This document shows, piece by piece, positions 8,733-16,260 of a stretch of DNA of 64,000 bases. Numbering within the stretch: the stretch's first letter is position 1; each line of letters starts with the position of its first letter. The position numbers were made by a program, and so were the translations under genes. Location: contig CAWFPL010000005.1 in the NCBI GenBank assembly GCA_963817785.1, positions 1-64,000 on the forward strand, written 5' to 3'. The notes beneath the pieces are model-generated. The model saw only the letters and a list, made by a program, of their open reading frames with translations, ran no database searches and had not been told where the DNA came from. Source of the DNA: JAKALD01 sp963817785 (GTDB lineage: Bacteria > Pseudomonadota > Gammaproteobacteria > Burkholderiales > SG8-39).

Positions 8733-10214
8733 TCAGCGAGCGCGCGAGCGCCCTCCGTCGAGCAGCTTTCCGAGTTCGAATTTCTGCACCTTGCCGAGGG
8801 CGTTTTTCGGCAGGCTGTCCAGAAACACCACGCGGCGCGGGTGCTTGTAGCGCGCGAGCCGGTCCTTGAACAGCGCCAGCGCCGCCTGCTCGTCCAGCTC
8901 GGCCCCGGGCTTGCGCACGATGCAGGCGCATGCCGCTTCGCCCCATTTCGGATCTTCGATGCCGATCACCGCCGCCTCGGCGATCGCCGGGCAGTCGGCG
9001 AGCACGTTCTCCAGCTCCGCCGGATAGATGTTCTCGCCGCCCGAGATGATCACGTCCTTCGATCGGCCGGCAACCCAGAAAAAGCCGTTGGCGTCGCGGC
9101 GCGCGAGGTCGCCGGTCCTGAACCAGCTGTCGACGAAGGCGGCGCGGGTCGCCTCGGGATTGTTCCAGTAGCCGCGCATGACGTTGGGTCCACGTACCCA
9201 GACTTCTCCGACCGCTCCGGTTTGCGCCTCGGTGCCGAGCGCGTCGACCGCGATCTTGATCTCGCAGTGCGGCGCCGGCTTGCCGGCGCTGCCCACCATG
9301 GCGCGGGCCTCCTCCTTCAGCAACACCACGGCGATCGGCGCCGTTTCGGTGCAGCCGTAGATCTGCCCGACGGGCACGCCGCGCGCGTGGAAGGCGCGGA
9401 TCAGCGAATCCGGCACCACCATCGAGCCGGAGTTGATCATCTTGAGCGACGAGAGGTCGGTGCGTTCCCAGTCGGCATGCTCGACGATCGCCTGCATCGT
9501 CGCCGGCACCAGGATGCTGACCGTCGGCTTGCGGGCTGCGACGTCCGCCAGCCACAAGCCGGGATCGAAGCGGCGATGCAGCGTGACCGTGGCGCCGGCG
9601 AGCAGCGCGGGCAAGGTCTGGTTGTTCAGGCCGCCGACGTGAAACATCGGCAGCGCATTGAGCACGTGGTCGGCCTGCGACAGATCGTGGGCGTGCATCG
9701 AGTTGAAGCCGTTCCACAGCAGCGCCGATTGCTGAAGCACCGCCCCCTTGGGTCGTCCCGTGGTGCCCGAGGTGTAGACGATGAGCACGTCGTCCGCGTC
9801 GCCTCCGGTCGGGGCAGGGGAGGCGTCGCCTTCGCGCCACTTGCCGTCGAGCATGCGCGCCGGCGTTGCCAGCTCGGCCGCATGGGCCTGGAGCTCGGGC
9901 TCGTAGAGCAGGAGCTTCGGCGCGCAGTCGCCCACGATGACGCGATGCTCGGCGGCGGTCAGGCGCCAGTTGAGCGGCACCAGGATCGCACCCAGGCGCG
10001 CCAGCGCGAACAGGAGCACCAGCATGTCGGGGTGGTTGTAGCCGAGGAACGCGACCCGGTCCCCCCGGGCCACGCCGTTCGCGCCGAGCATGCGCGTCGC
10101 CTCCTCGATGCGCTCCCAGAGCACCGCGTAAGTCCAGTCGGTGCCGTGGAAGTGCAGCGCGACCTTGGCCGGAAAGTGCTCCGCCCAGCGCTCGATGATG
10201 CGCGACAGGTTCAC
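8733..10214 (-). CDS. Acyl-CoA synthetase (AMP-dependent, ANL superfamily)
   Basis: 493 residues with the usual adenylate-forming motifs: the P-loop-like VYTSGTTGRPKGAVL, the aromatic/Thr motif YGCTETAP, the GDLARRD adenine/ribose motif and the C-terminal catalytic lysine context LPKNALGKVQKFEL. It activates a carboxylic acid to its CoA thioester via an acyl-adenylate. The chain-length or aromatic preference cannot be read from the sequence. It lies 18 bases downstream of the acyl-CoA dehydrogenase on the same strand, forming an operon with that gene, a hydrolase and a dioxygenase-like gene. Confidence 0.93.
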   Translation of the reverse strand: MNLSRIIERWAEHFPAKVALHFHGTDWTYAVLWERIEEATRMLGANGVARGDRVAFLGYNHPDMLVLLFALARLGAILVPLNWRLTAAEHRVIVGDCAPKLLLYEPELQAHAAELATPARMLDGKWREGDASPAPTGGDADDVLIVYTSGTTGRPKGAVLQQSALLWNGFNSMHAHDLSQADHVLNALPMFHVGGLNNQTLPALLAGATVTLHRRFDPGLWLADVAARKPTVSILVPATMQAIVEHADWERTDLSSLKMINSGSMVVPDSLIRAFHARGVPVGQIYGCTETAPIAVVLLKEEARAMVGSAGKPAPHCEIKIAVDALGTEAQTGAVGEVWVRGPNVMRGYWNNPEATRAAFVDSWFRTGDLARRDANGFFWVAGRSKDVIISGGENIYPAELENVLADCPAIAEAAVIGIEDPKWGEAACACIVRKPGAELDEQAALALFKDRLARYKHPRRVVFLDSLPKNALGKVQKFELGKLLDGGRSRAR

Positions 10215-10232
10215 TTCACGCGCCTAGCGCTG

Positions 10233-11489
10233 CTAGTCATCCGCTTCGCCCGGCTCGTACAGCGCTTCGCGGCCGATGCGGTCCAGGCACAGCTCCGCCG
10301 TCCAGGGGAGCATCAGCGCGCCGCAGCGCGAATCGCGGTACAGGCGCTCGAGCGGCAGGCTCTTCAGCATCGATTGCCCGCCGCAGGTGCGGATCGCCAG
10401 GCGGCAGATGTCGTTCGCGTTCTCCATGATGGTGTACTGCGCGGCGTAGGCTCGCAGGCGCGCGTCCTTGGGCGGATCGACACGCGCGTCCTCGAGCATG
10501 CGCAGGAACAGGGCGCGCGTCTGCTCGAGCCTGACGAACATCTCCGCCACCGCGAGCTGCTTGGTCGGGTACATGCGGCGCTTGACCGGCGGCATGCCCT
10601 CGATCTCGCCGCGCAGGTACCTGACCGTGAACTCGTAGGCCGCGATCGCAATGCCCATGTAGGTCGGCGAGAGCGTGGTGAACATGTGCGGCCAGCGTCC
10701 GGCCGCCTGGTAATACACGCCGCGCGGCATCATCTGCGCCTCGTCCGGGACGAACACGTCCTTGAACAGCAGGGTGCGCGACACGGTGCCGCGCATGCCG
10801 AGCGGATCCCAGTCACCGGTGACCGTGAGCCCCGGCGCCTCGCCCGGCACCGCCATGTAGAGCGTATCGCGCATGCTGCGCTCGGCCTTGTCCTCGGTGC
10901 ACAGCACGCCGTAGTAATGCGCGGCCCCCGCGAGCGAGGCGAAGATCTTCTTGCCGTTGATCAGCCAGCCGCCCGCGACCTTGCTCGCCAGCGTGCCGAA
11001 CGGCGCCTTGCCGGCTGCTGCGGCGCTGCCCTCGGAGAACGGCTGCGCGTAGATCGCACCGTCCTCGACCACGCGCTTGAAATGGATCAGCCGGTGCCGA
11101 TCGTGCTCGGCGCGCTGCTCCGGGCTCATGTTGAGGTCGTCGGCGAGGATCCCCGGCCACAGCGTCGAGCACGCGTGCATGTTGAAGGTGAGCGCCGTGG
11201 CGCCGCAGTACTTGCCGATGGTGGCCGAGACCAGCGCGTAGGTGCGCAGGTCGGCGCCCATGCCGCCGAACTTCTCCGGCACGCACAGGCCGAGCAGGCC
11301 GGCGTCCTTCAGGTCGGCATAGTTCTCGAACGGAAAGCTCGCCTCGCGGTCGTAGCGTTCCGCGCGCCGTGCAAAGCGCGGCCCGAGCGACTCGGCGATG
11401 CCGATCAGCTCCTTCTGCCTGGCGCTGAGCGGGAAGTTCGAGCCGGCGACCGAGTAGCGCGGGTCGAGCGGCAGGGCGGATGCATCCAT
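10233..11489 (-). CDS. Acyl-CoA dehydrogenase family protein
   Basis: 418 residues from ATG 11489. It has the N-terminal helical domain (LCVPEKFGGMGADLRTYALV), the FAD-binding middle domain (GTLASKVAGGWLINGKKIFAS, then the WDPLGMRGTVS segment) and a C-terminal helical domain. This is the ACAD fold that oxidises acyl-CoA with FAD. I did not assign the catalytic Glu with certainty. The upstream in-frame extension to 11717 overlaps the alpha/beta hydrolase gene and is not expected. The gene sits between the CoA ligase and the hydrolase, consistent with degradation of a CoA-activated acid. Confidence 0.9.
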   Translation of the reverse strand: MDASALPLDPRYSVAGSNFPLSARQKELIGIAESLGPRFARRAERYDREASFPFENYADLKDAGLLGLCVPEKFGGMGADLRTYALVSATIGKYCGATALTFNMHACSTLWPGILADDLNMSPEQRAEHDRHRLIHFKRVVEDGAIYAQPFSEGSAAAAGKAPFGTLASKVAGGWLINGKKIFASLAGAAHYYGVLCTEDKAERSMRDTLYMAVPGEAPGLTVTGDWDPLGMRGTVSRTLLFKDVFVPDEAQMMPRGVYYQAAGRWPHMFTTLSPTYMGIAIAAYEFTVRYLRGEIEGMPPVKRRMYPTKQLAVAEMFVRLEQTRALFLRMLEDARVDPPKDARLRAYAAQYTIMENANDICRLAIRTCGGQSMLKSLPLERLYRDSRCGALMLPWTAELCLDRIGREALYEPGEADD

Positions 11490-11496
11490 GTACACC

Positions 11497-12240
11497 TCAG
11501 AGGCTGTGGCGCTCGAGAAATCCGGCGAGCGCCGCGTTGAAGGCTTGCGGCTGGTCCATCGGTCCGAGATGGCCGCAGCCCTCGAGCACCAAGTACTCGG
11601 CGCCGGGGATTTTCTGCGCCATGCGCTGCATGACCGCAGCGGGCGCGGTCCTGTCGTCGCTGCCGGCCACGAGCAGCGTCGGAACCGTGATCCCCGGCAG
11701 CTGCGCGCGCCGGTCAAAGGTCGTGAGCAGGCGCACCGCCTTGCGATACGTCTCCGGCGGCACCGCTGCCATGTTGCGCTGGGCGAGCGCCAGGCCCTGC
11801 GGGTCGGACTTGGTGCCGCGCATCGCGGGCATCAGGCGCGCGGCGATGTCCGCCATCGTCTGGCCGGCGTCGAGCGGCGCGATGCGCGCCTGGATGAACT
11901 CGCGCTGGAAGTCGCCCTCTGCGCCGCCGAATGCGGGGCTGGTGAAGCACAGTGCCAGCGCCTGCACCATCTCGGGGAAGCGGGCGTAGGCCTCCTGCGC
12001 GACGAAACCGCCCATGCTGTGGCCGACGAGCACCGCGCGGCCCGCGGCGAAGCGCTCGACGAAGCGCTTGAGCGCCAGCGATACCTGCTCGAGATCGTAG
12101 GGCTCCACGAGCGGGGTGCCGCCGTAGCCGGGCTGGTCCCATGCGAGCGCCTGGTAGCCGCGCGCCGCGAAGTGCGGCAGCTGTCGCTCCCAGGCCGCAT
12201 GGCTGCCGCCCACGCCGTGCAGAAAGACCAGTGCGGTCAC
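11497..12240 (-). CDS. Alpha/beta hydrolase
   Basis: 247 residues. The nucleophile elbow is GHSMGG, the oxyanion region is FLHGVGG near the N-terminus, and a C-terminal GCGHLGPMDQP supplies the catalytic His. An acidic residue lies in the loop VAGSDDRTAP. The fold covers esterases, C-C hydrolases and amidases. The gene overlaps the NicX-like gene by four bases, implying translational coupling. In nicotinate degradation the NicX product is cleaved by the alpha/beta hydrolase NicD, so a deformylase-like function is possible but unproven. Confidence 0.88.
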   Translation of the reverse strand: MTALVFLHGVGGSHAAWERQLPHFAARGYQALAWDQPGYGGTPLVEPYDLEQVSLALKRFVERFAAGRAVLVGHSMGGFVAQEAYARFPEMVQALALCFTSPAFGGAEGDFQREFIQARIAPLDAGQTMADIAARLMPAMRGTKSDPQGLALAQRNMAAVPPETYRKAVRLLTTFDRRAQLPGITVPTLLVAGSDDRTAPAAVMQRMAQKIPGAEYLVLEGCGHLGPMDQPQAFNAALAGFLERHSL

Positions 12241-13283
12241 GCAAGCTCGCCTTGCAGCTTGCCGTCCTCGACGATGGTCCTGTCGTCCAGGCGAATGGTG
12301 CAGTGGCGGAACGGCAGGTCGTAGTGCCCGAGGGTATAGCGCCCGGCCACCTCGTTCGCGCCCGTCGAATACAGGAAGTTTCCGGCGAAGGCTCGCTGCT
12401 CGGTGCCGTTCACGTCGCGCCGGTCGTACATGACGAGCGCGTCCCAGCGCGCGCGCGGGTTCATCCCCCAGCCCACGTGCGACACCGCATAGGCTTCACG
12501 GTCGCCCCAGGCGGCGAAGTACTCGCGCATCAGCTCGGCATCGAGCCCGTCGCCCTCGATACGCGTCACGTAATCGTTCTCGATCGCGAGCCGGATCGGC
12601 GACTCGACGTAGCGCTTGAACGTCAGGTTGAGGTCGCCCGGCGCCATCACCAGCGTGCCGTTCACGCTCCCTGACCGGGGAAAGCACAGCGCGAGCCCGC
12701 CTGGCCAGTGCGACAGCGTGCCGGGCTTGTCGGTGTAGCCCCAGACCCCGCCCACGCGCGCGCCCTCGACGAGAACCGTGAGGTCGGTCCCGGCAGCGGA
12801 GCTCACGCTCATGGTGCGGGCCGCTTTCAGCAAGCGCATCCCCGCCCTCACCTTCTGCTCGTCGGCGGGGGAGGGCGCGAGGCGCTCGAGCGCGTCCGGG
12901 TGCTCGTTCGACACGTACAGCACGCGCGCGCCGCCCTTGAGGATCTGCGCCAGCTCGGGCGCATGCATCAGGCCTTCGACCGTGCAATCGGCGACGAACG
13001 TCGACCCCGCGAGGGCGCCGATCGCCGGAGCGAGGCCCTGCAGCGCCACCGAGGCGCCGGTGGAGCGGATCGGCACCGGCGCGCTCTGGCGCGGAGTGGG
13101 CACGATGACATGGAACGGCCGCGCGCCGAGCCGGTGCAGGGCGAGCTCCGCGAGCCGCACGTTCAGCGCGCGCGACTGGGTCTCGGACAGGATGGCGCAG
13201 GCATCGCCTTTGCCGATCCTGCACAACTCGAACACCTGCGCGAACAGATCGATCCATTTGCCTTCGATGCGATCCGCGATCAC
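12237..13283 (-). CDS. NicX-like (2,5-dihydroxypyridine 5,6-dioxygenase / M29-like) protein
   Basis: 348 residues, the same size as NicX-type ring-cleaving dioxygenases, which resemble M29 aminopeptidases. The C-terminal half contains a His in SHVGWGMNP and an HxD pair in TLGHYDLPF, matching the His / His-x-Asp iron-ligand arrangement known for NicX. These enzymes cleave N-heterocyclic diols using Fe(II) and oxygen. The substrate here is unknown, and an aminopeptidase-like role cannot be excluded. It is the first gene of a minus-strand operon and is divergent from a MarR regulator, with a palindrome in the 39-base gap region. Confidence 0.72.
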   Translation of the reverse strand: MIADRIEGKWIDLFAQVFELCRIGKGDACAILSETQSRALNVRLAELALHRLGARPFHVIVPTPRQSAPVPIRSTGASVALQGLAPAIGALAGSTFVADCTVEGLMHAPELAQILKGGARVLYVSNEHPDALERLAPSPADEQKVRAGMRLLKAARTMSVSSAAGTDLTVLVEGARVGGVWGYTDKPGTLSHWPGGLALCFPRSGSVNGTLVMAPGDLNLTFKRYVESPIRLAIENDYVTRIEGDGLDAELMREYFAAWGDREAYAVSHVGWGMNPRARWDALVMYDRRDVNGTEQRAFAGNFLYSTGANEVAGRYTLGHYDLPFRHCTIRLDDRTIVEDGKLQGELA

Positions 13284-13320
13284 GGCGCTTGCTCCTCCCG
13301 GGGGATTGGTCTATCGTATT

Positions 13321-13336
13321 GCATGATAATTCATGC
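13321..13336. promoter_or_regulatory. Palindrome, candidate MarR operator
   Basis: GCATGA-TAAT-TCATGC is a perfect inverted repeat with 6-base arms. It sits between the divergent NicX-like gene and the MarR gene, overlapping the first possible MarR start codon. MarR proteins normally bind such palindromes next to their own gene. Confidence 0.55.
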
Positions 13337-13820
13337 GTCAATGAAAGCGCATACAGCCCGACGGATGCCGAAGCGCTCTGCGGCAGCGCCCTTCTACGGC
13401 GATTATCTGCCGTATCTCGTCGCGCGCGCGGCGTTCCTGATCCTGAACGATTTCCACGCGCTGCTGAAGCGCTTCCGTATGCCAGTGCTCGAATGGCGCG
13501 CGCTCGCCTCGCTCTCGGGCGGCCGCGGCTACACGATCGGCGCTCTGGCGCGGGTCACACTGTGCAAGCAGCCGACGCTGTCGCGGCTGGTCGACCGGCT
13601 GGAGGCGCGCGGCTTGGTGCGGCGCGAGGCGGCGGCCGAGGATCGCCGGCAATCCGTAGTCATGATCACGGCCCGCGGCAGGAAGCGCATCGCGCCGGTG
13701 CTCGCCACCGCGCGGCGCCATGAAAAGCGGGTTTTGGAAGGATTCCGGCCGAAGGACATCGCCACCCTCAAGCGCCTGCTGCAGGCGCTAATCGCGGCCT
13801 TCGAGGCAGGCGGGAGCTAG
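13323..13820 (+). CDS. MarR-family transcriptional regulator
   Basis: 165 residues from ATG 13323; later starts at 13341 and 13362 are possible, and none has a clear ribosome-binding site. The winged helix reads RVTLCKQPTLSRLVDRLEARG followed by the wing RREAAAEDRRQSVVMITARG with the usual DxR pair. It is divergent from the NicX-like operon, which it probably represses until a pathway compound binds. In nicotinate clusters the regulator NicR is also of MarR type. A longer in-frame extension to 12708 runs antisense through the NicX-like gene and is rejected. Confidence 0.9.
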   Translation: MIIHASMKAHTARRMPKRSAAAPFYGDYLPYLVARAAFLILNDFHALLKRFRMPVLEWRALASLSGGRGYTIGALARVTLCKQPTLSRLVDRLEARGLVRREAAAEDRRQSVVMITARGRKRIAPVLATARRHEKRVLEGFRPKDIATLKRLLQALIAAFEAGGS

Positions 13821-13862
13821 CGGCTGCGGCGGCCAGGTAGCGATCCGGTACAATCGGCGCAA

Positions 13863-14309
13863 ATGATTGTTTTCGACCTGCTTTGCGGCGGCGGCCATCG
13901 CTTCGAGGGCTGGTTCAGCTCCGCCGATGACTTCGCCGCACAGAAGTCGCGAGGGGTCGTAGGCTGCCCGGTTTGCGGCAGCCAGGGGGTCGAGCGCGTG
14001 CCATCGGCGACGCGCTTCAACACCGGCGCCGGTCCAGTGACTCAACCCGCCGCGCCGGTCGAGCCCAGCGGACAGAGAGATCCGATCGCGCTCGCGCAGA
14101 TGCTGTACTCGCGCATGCTCGACGAGCTGCTCACCAAGACCGAGGACGTCGGCGGGGAGTTTCCGGCCGAAGCGCGGCGCATTTTCTACCAGGAGGTGCC
14201 GTCCCGCGCGATCCGCGGCACGGCCACCGAGGAAGAGCACGACGCGCTGCTTGAGGAAGGTGTGCCGGTCGCCCGACTGCCGGTGCCATCCTCAGGCAAT
14301 CTGAACTGA
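13863..14309 (+). CDS. DUF1178 family protein
   Basis: 148 residues. The start MIVFDLLCGGGHRFEGWFSS and the following CPVCGS zinc-ribbon-like knuckle are characteristic of DUF1178, and the C-terminus has the family's typical EEEHDALLEEGVPVARLPVP segment. Function is unknown. Two cysteine pairs may bind zinc. It is the last core gene before the Xer recombination sites. Confidence 0.9.
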   Translation: MIVFDLLCGGGHRFEGWFSSADDFAAQKSRGVVGCPVCGSQGVERVPSATRFNTGAGPVTQPAAPVEPSGQRDPIALAQMLYSRMLDELLTKTEDVGGEFPAEARRIFYQEVPSRAIRGTATEEEHDALLEEGVPVARLPVPSSGNLN

Positions 14310-15122
14310 GGCTCGGCGGGGGCGCGCTGGCGCCCGGGGGAGGCTTGGGGGTGGGTGAGCTTGGCGCCCGAAAGTCGCATAATGTGTAAGACGGTCAAAT
14401 TCTGGGCCACAACTCCGCGATATCGCCCCGGAGGCGTCGACATATCCCCACACACGGGGGAAAGGAAACGGCAGCCTATCCCCCCATTTAATCAAGACAA
14501 GGCGGCGCGCAGAGCGCGCCGCTCTTTCCCCACCGCGCCCCGCAGCCTCCGCCCTCGACACCAGCTCGAGCTTGAGCTCCCCCGGCCGGACGATATCAAC
14601 CCGATAGCGAGCAATCTCCACGCCCCGCCGAGCCACCCGCCAATACCCGGCCGAGCGCTCCACCTTGCACCGGTCGCCATGCAGCGCCTTCACGTGCAGC
14701 AGCGCCACCGTCGCAGTCTCGATCCGCAGCCCCTCGATCCAGAACACGAGCGGCCCCTGTGGGGGAGCGGGCAGGGGAGCCGTGCCAGCATCGCTCAGAT
14801 CCCGTTCTGAGCCCTTGTCCGGGGTAGTGCGGGGTTCGCCTCGCCTCCCCACGGGAACAACCCCGTGGGTCCCCACCTCGGCCGGGGCGCCCCGCCCCGC
14901 ACTGGACGCATCGAGCCCATGCGAGTGCAACCCATGCTCGGCAGAGGGGGGCTGTGCAACCAGGTCCGCCCCAAGGCCCGCAAAGCCATCCAGAGCCCCC
15001 AGAACAGCCCCAGGCGATCCCGCCGCACACTCCTGGGGGGTAAGGCCCATACCCCCCGCCGCAAGCGGCATAGTCGCATAATGTGTATTATGTAAAATAA
15101 GCTCTTGGGACTCAAGACTCAA
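14292..15122 (-). CDS. Hypothetical protein spanning the Xer-flanked segment
   Basis: A 276-codon frame whose likely real part lies inside the Xer segment: the region GPLVFWIEGLRIETATVALL through RVWGYVDASGAISRSCGPEF has ordinary protein composition. The N-terminal third is rich in Ala, Gly and Pro and less convincing. Both ends read through dif-like DNA (THYAT appears twice). I recognise no family. It may be a late gene of a filamentous phage remnant or only a chance frame. Starts nearer 14960 would also be possible. Confidence 0.35.
   Translation of the reverse strand: MSLESQELILHNTHYATMPLAAGGMGLTPQECAAGSPGAVLGALDGFAGLGADLVAQPPSAEHGLHSHGLDASSAGRGAPAEVGTHGVVPVGRRGEPRTTPDKGSERDLSDAGTAPLPAPPQGPLVFWIEGLRIETATVALLHVKALHGDRCKVERSAGYWRVARRGVEIARYRVDIVRPGELKLELVSRAEAAGRGGERAARSARRLVLIKWGDRLPFPFPRVWGYVDASGAISRSCGPEFDRLTHYATFGRQAHPPPSLPRAPARPRRASVQIA
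14373..14400 (+). other. dif-like XerCD site 1 (divergent XerD half)
   Basis: The left half AGTCGCATAATGTGTA is identical to that of site 2 (15072-15087) and closely matches the XerC half plus central region of bacterial dif. The right half (AGACGGTCAAAT) departs from the usual TTATGTTAAAT except for its last bases. This is what is seen when a Xer-integrated phage or element brings in a different XerD arm. Confidence 0.7.
14401..15070. mobile_element. Short segment between two dif-like sites (possible Xer-integrated element remnant)
   Basis: About 0.7 kb flanked by direct dif-like sites. It contains one long minus-strand frame and no integrase gene, as expected for an element that borrows host XerC/XerD (IMEX class, including CTX-like filamentous phages). 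At this size it can only be a satellite or remnant. No phage replication or coat gene is recognisable. Confidence 0.5.
15071..15098 (+). other. dif-like XerCD site 2 (near-canonical)
   Basis: Aligned to the E. coli dif site it matches 22 of 28 positions. The XerC core CGCATAA, a 6-base centre and the XerD half TTATGTAAAAT are all recognisable. The mismatches are the four outermost left bases, one centre base and one base in the right arm. This is probably the chromosome dimer-resolution site or one boundary of an element inserted there, and it places the window near the replication terminus. Confidence 0.75.
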
Positions 15123-15146
15123 ATCCCCTCAAACCACGCCATCCAG

Positions 15147-15785
15147 CTACTTGGTCGCGCCAGCCCGTTTGAGGAGCTCCACCATCCCCGAATTTCCACC
15201 CTTGCTCGCGAGCCTCAGCGCCGTGGCCCCATCCGGAGCCGTATGCTCGAGGTCAACGTCGGCATAGAGAAGCTCGCGTGCCGCGGACGCGTTGCCGTTA
15301 CGAATCGCGAGCATGAGAGGCGTGTACCCGTTCGGCTCCACGGCGTTCTTGTCCGCCCCCTTTTCGAGGAGAAAGCGCACCACCGCGGGGTTGCCGCCAA
15401 AAGCAGCATAGGCTAGCGGAGTCCAGCCAGAAGGGTTGATTTCGGCCCCGTGCTCGGCGAGCAGCTTGACGATTCCAAGGTGGCCGTTGAGGCAGGCGAC
15501 CATCAGCGCGGAGTCGCCGAAGGGATTGCGGCGATTCACCGTTGCCTTCCGCGCAATGAGCAAGGCCACGAGGTCGCGGTAGCCCAGCCGAGCGGCAGTC
15601 ATCAGGATGGTATTTCCATCCTTGTCGGTCGTGTCTGCCGCGAGCCCGCGGTCGAGAAGCTCGCCAACCACCGCTGCATCGTCACTGTGCACGGCCTTCA
15701 GGAGCTCATCGAGCGACTGCCCGAATGCGAGGCGTGAAGCTAATAATAATAGCGTAAATACAAAGAGATAATGTAACTGCCTCAT
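15147..15785 (-). CDS. Exported ankyrin-repeat protein
   Basis: 212 residues with a signal peptide (hydrophobic residues about 6-20, cleavage near AFGQ). Five or so ankyrin repeats follow, visible as DKDGNTILMTAARLGYRDLV, GWTPLAYAAFGGNPAVV and GYTPLMLAIRNGNASAA. Ankyrin repeats mediate protein contacts, and small periplasmic ankyrin proteins are common in betaproteobacteria with no fixed role. It lies 104 bases after the PilZ gene across an AT-rich gap (15786-15889) that probably carries its promoter. Often a tatD gene separates these two; none is seen here. Confidence 0.88.
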   Translation of the reverse strand: MRQLHYLFVFTLLLLASRLAFGQSLDELLKAVHSDDAAVVGELLDRGLAADTTDKDGNTILMTAARLGYRDLVALLIARKATVNRRNPFGDSALMVACLNGHLGIVKLLAEHGAEINPSGWTPLAYAAFGGNPAVVRFLLEKGADKNAVEPNGYTPLMLAIRNGNASAARELLYADVDLEHTAPDGATALRLASKGGNSGMVELLKRAGATK

Positions 15786-15889
15786 TTAATTTATATATAT
15801 AGGATTCTACGTAGTCTTTGTTTTATCAGTAGCTTAGGAATATGTTGCGTTAGTGACTTTATATAACGCTACTATCGTGCTGTATAGAC

Positions 15890-16258
15890 TCATATAGTAT
15901 GCGTTGCCTTGTTGCTATCAGAGGCCCCGCTGAGAATCATCTCGATCTTTCGTTTCACGGATTGACCCGCCTCGTCGCCTCCGAACTGAACGCCGATCCC
16001 CTGGACCTTCTTGCCTTGTGCCCCATCCGGGGTGATCCACACCACCTTGCCCATCACCGGCAGCTTCGCCGGCTCATCGGGAAGCGAAATGAGCATGAAG
16101 ACATCCTCGCCCAGGTGGTACTGGCGGTTGGTGGGGATGAAAATGCCCCCATGCCTGAGCTGCGAAATGAAGGCCGCGTAAAGCGCGCTGGTGTCGCGGA
16201 TGTTCAGCGATAGAACGCTCGGCCTTGAAGAGTCTGCGGGATTCTCACCGTTCGACAT
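15890..16258 (-). CDS. PilZ-domain protein
   Basis: 122 residues from ATG 16258; a GTG at 16264 that overlaps the holB stop codon is an alternative. The domain reads HGGIFIPTNRQYHLGEDVFM, PVMGKVVWITPDG and GIGVQFGG, the usual PilZ core. The classic c-di-GMP RxxxR motif is not obvious, so this resembles the type IV pilus PilZ subtype, which often does not bind the nucleotide. It follows holB with no gap, the normal betaproteobacterial arrangement. Confidence 0.88.
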   Translation of the reverse strand: MSNGENPADSSRPSVLSLNIRDTSALYAAFISQLRHGGIFIPTNRQYHLGEDVFMLISLPDEPAKLPVMGKVVWITPDGAQGKKVQGIGVQFGGDEAGQSVKRKIEMILSGASDSNKATHTI

Positions 16259-16260
16259 GT

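Noticed and set aside
6880..9840. 986-codon minus-strand frame
   Set aside because: Only the part to 8625 is the ArnT-like gene; the rest reads the acyl-CoA synthetase gene out of frame.
8637..11540. 967-codon plus-strand frame
   Set aside because: Antisense to two well-supported genes and of Arg/His-rich composition typical of high-GC shadow frames.
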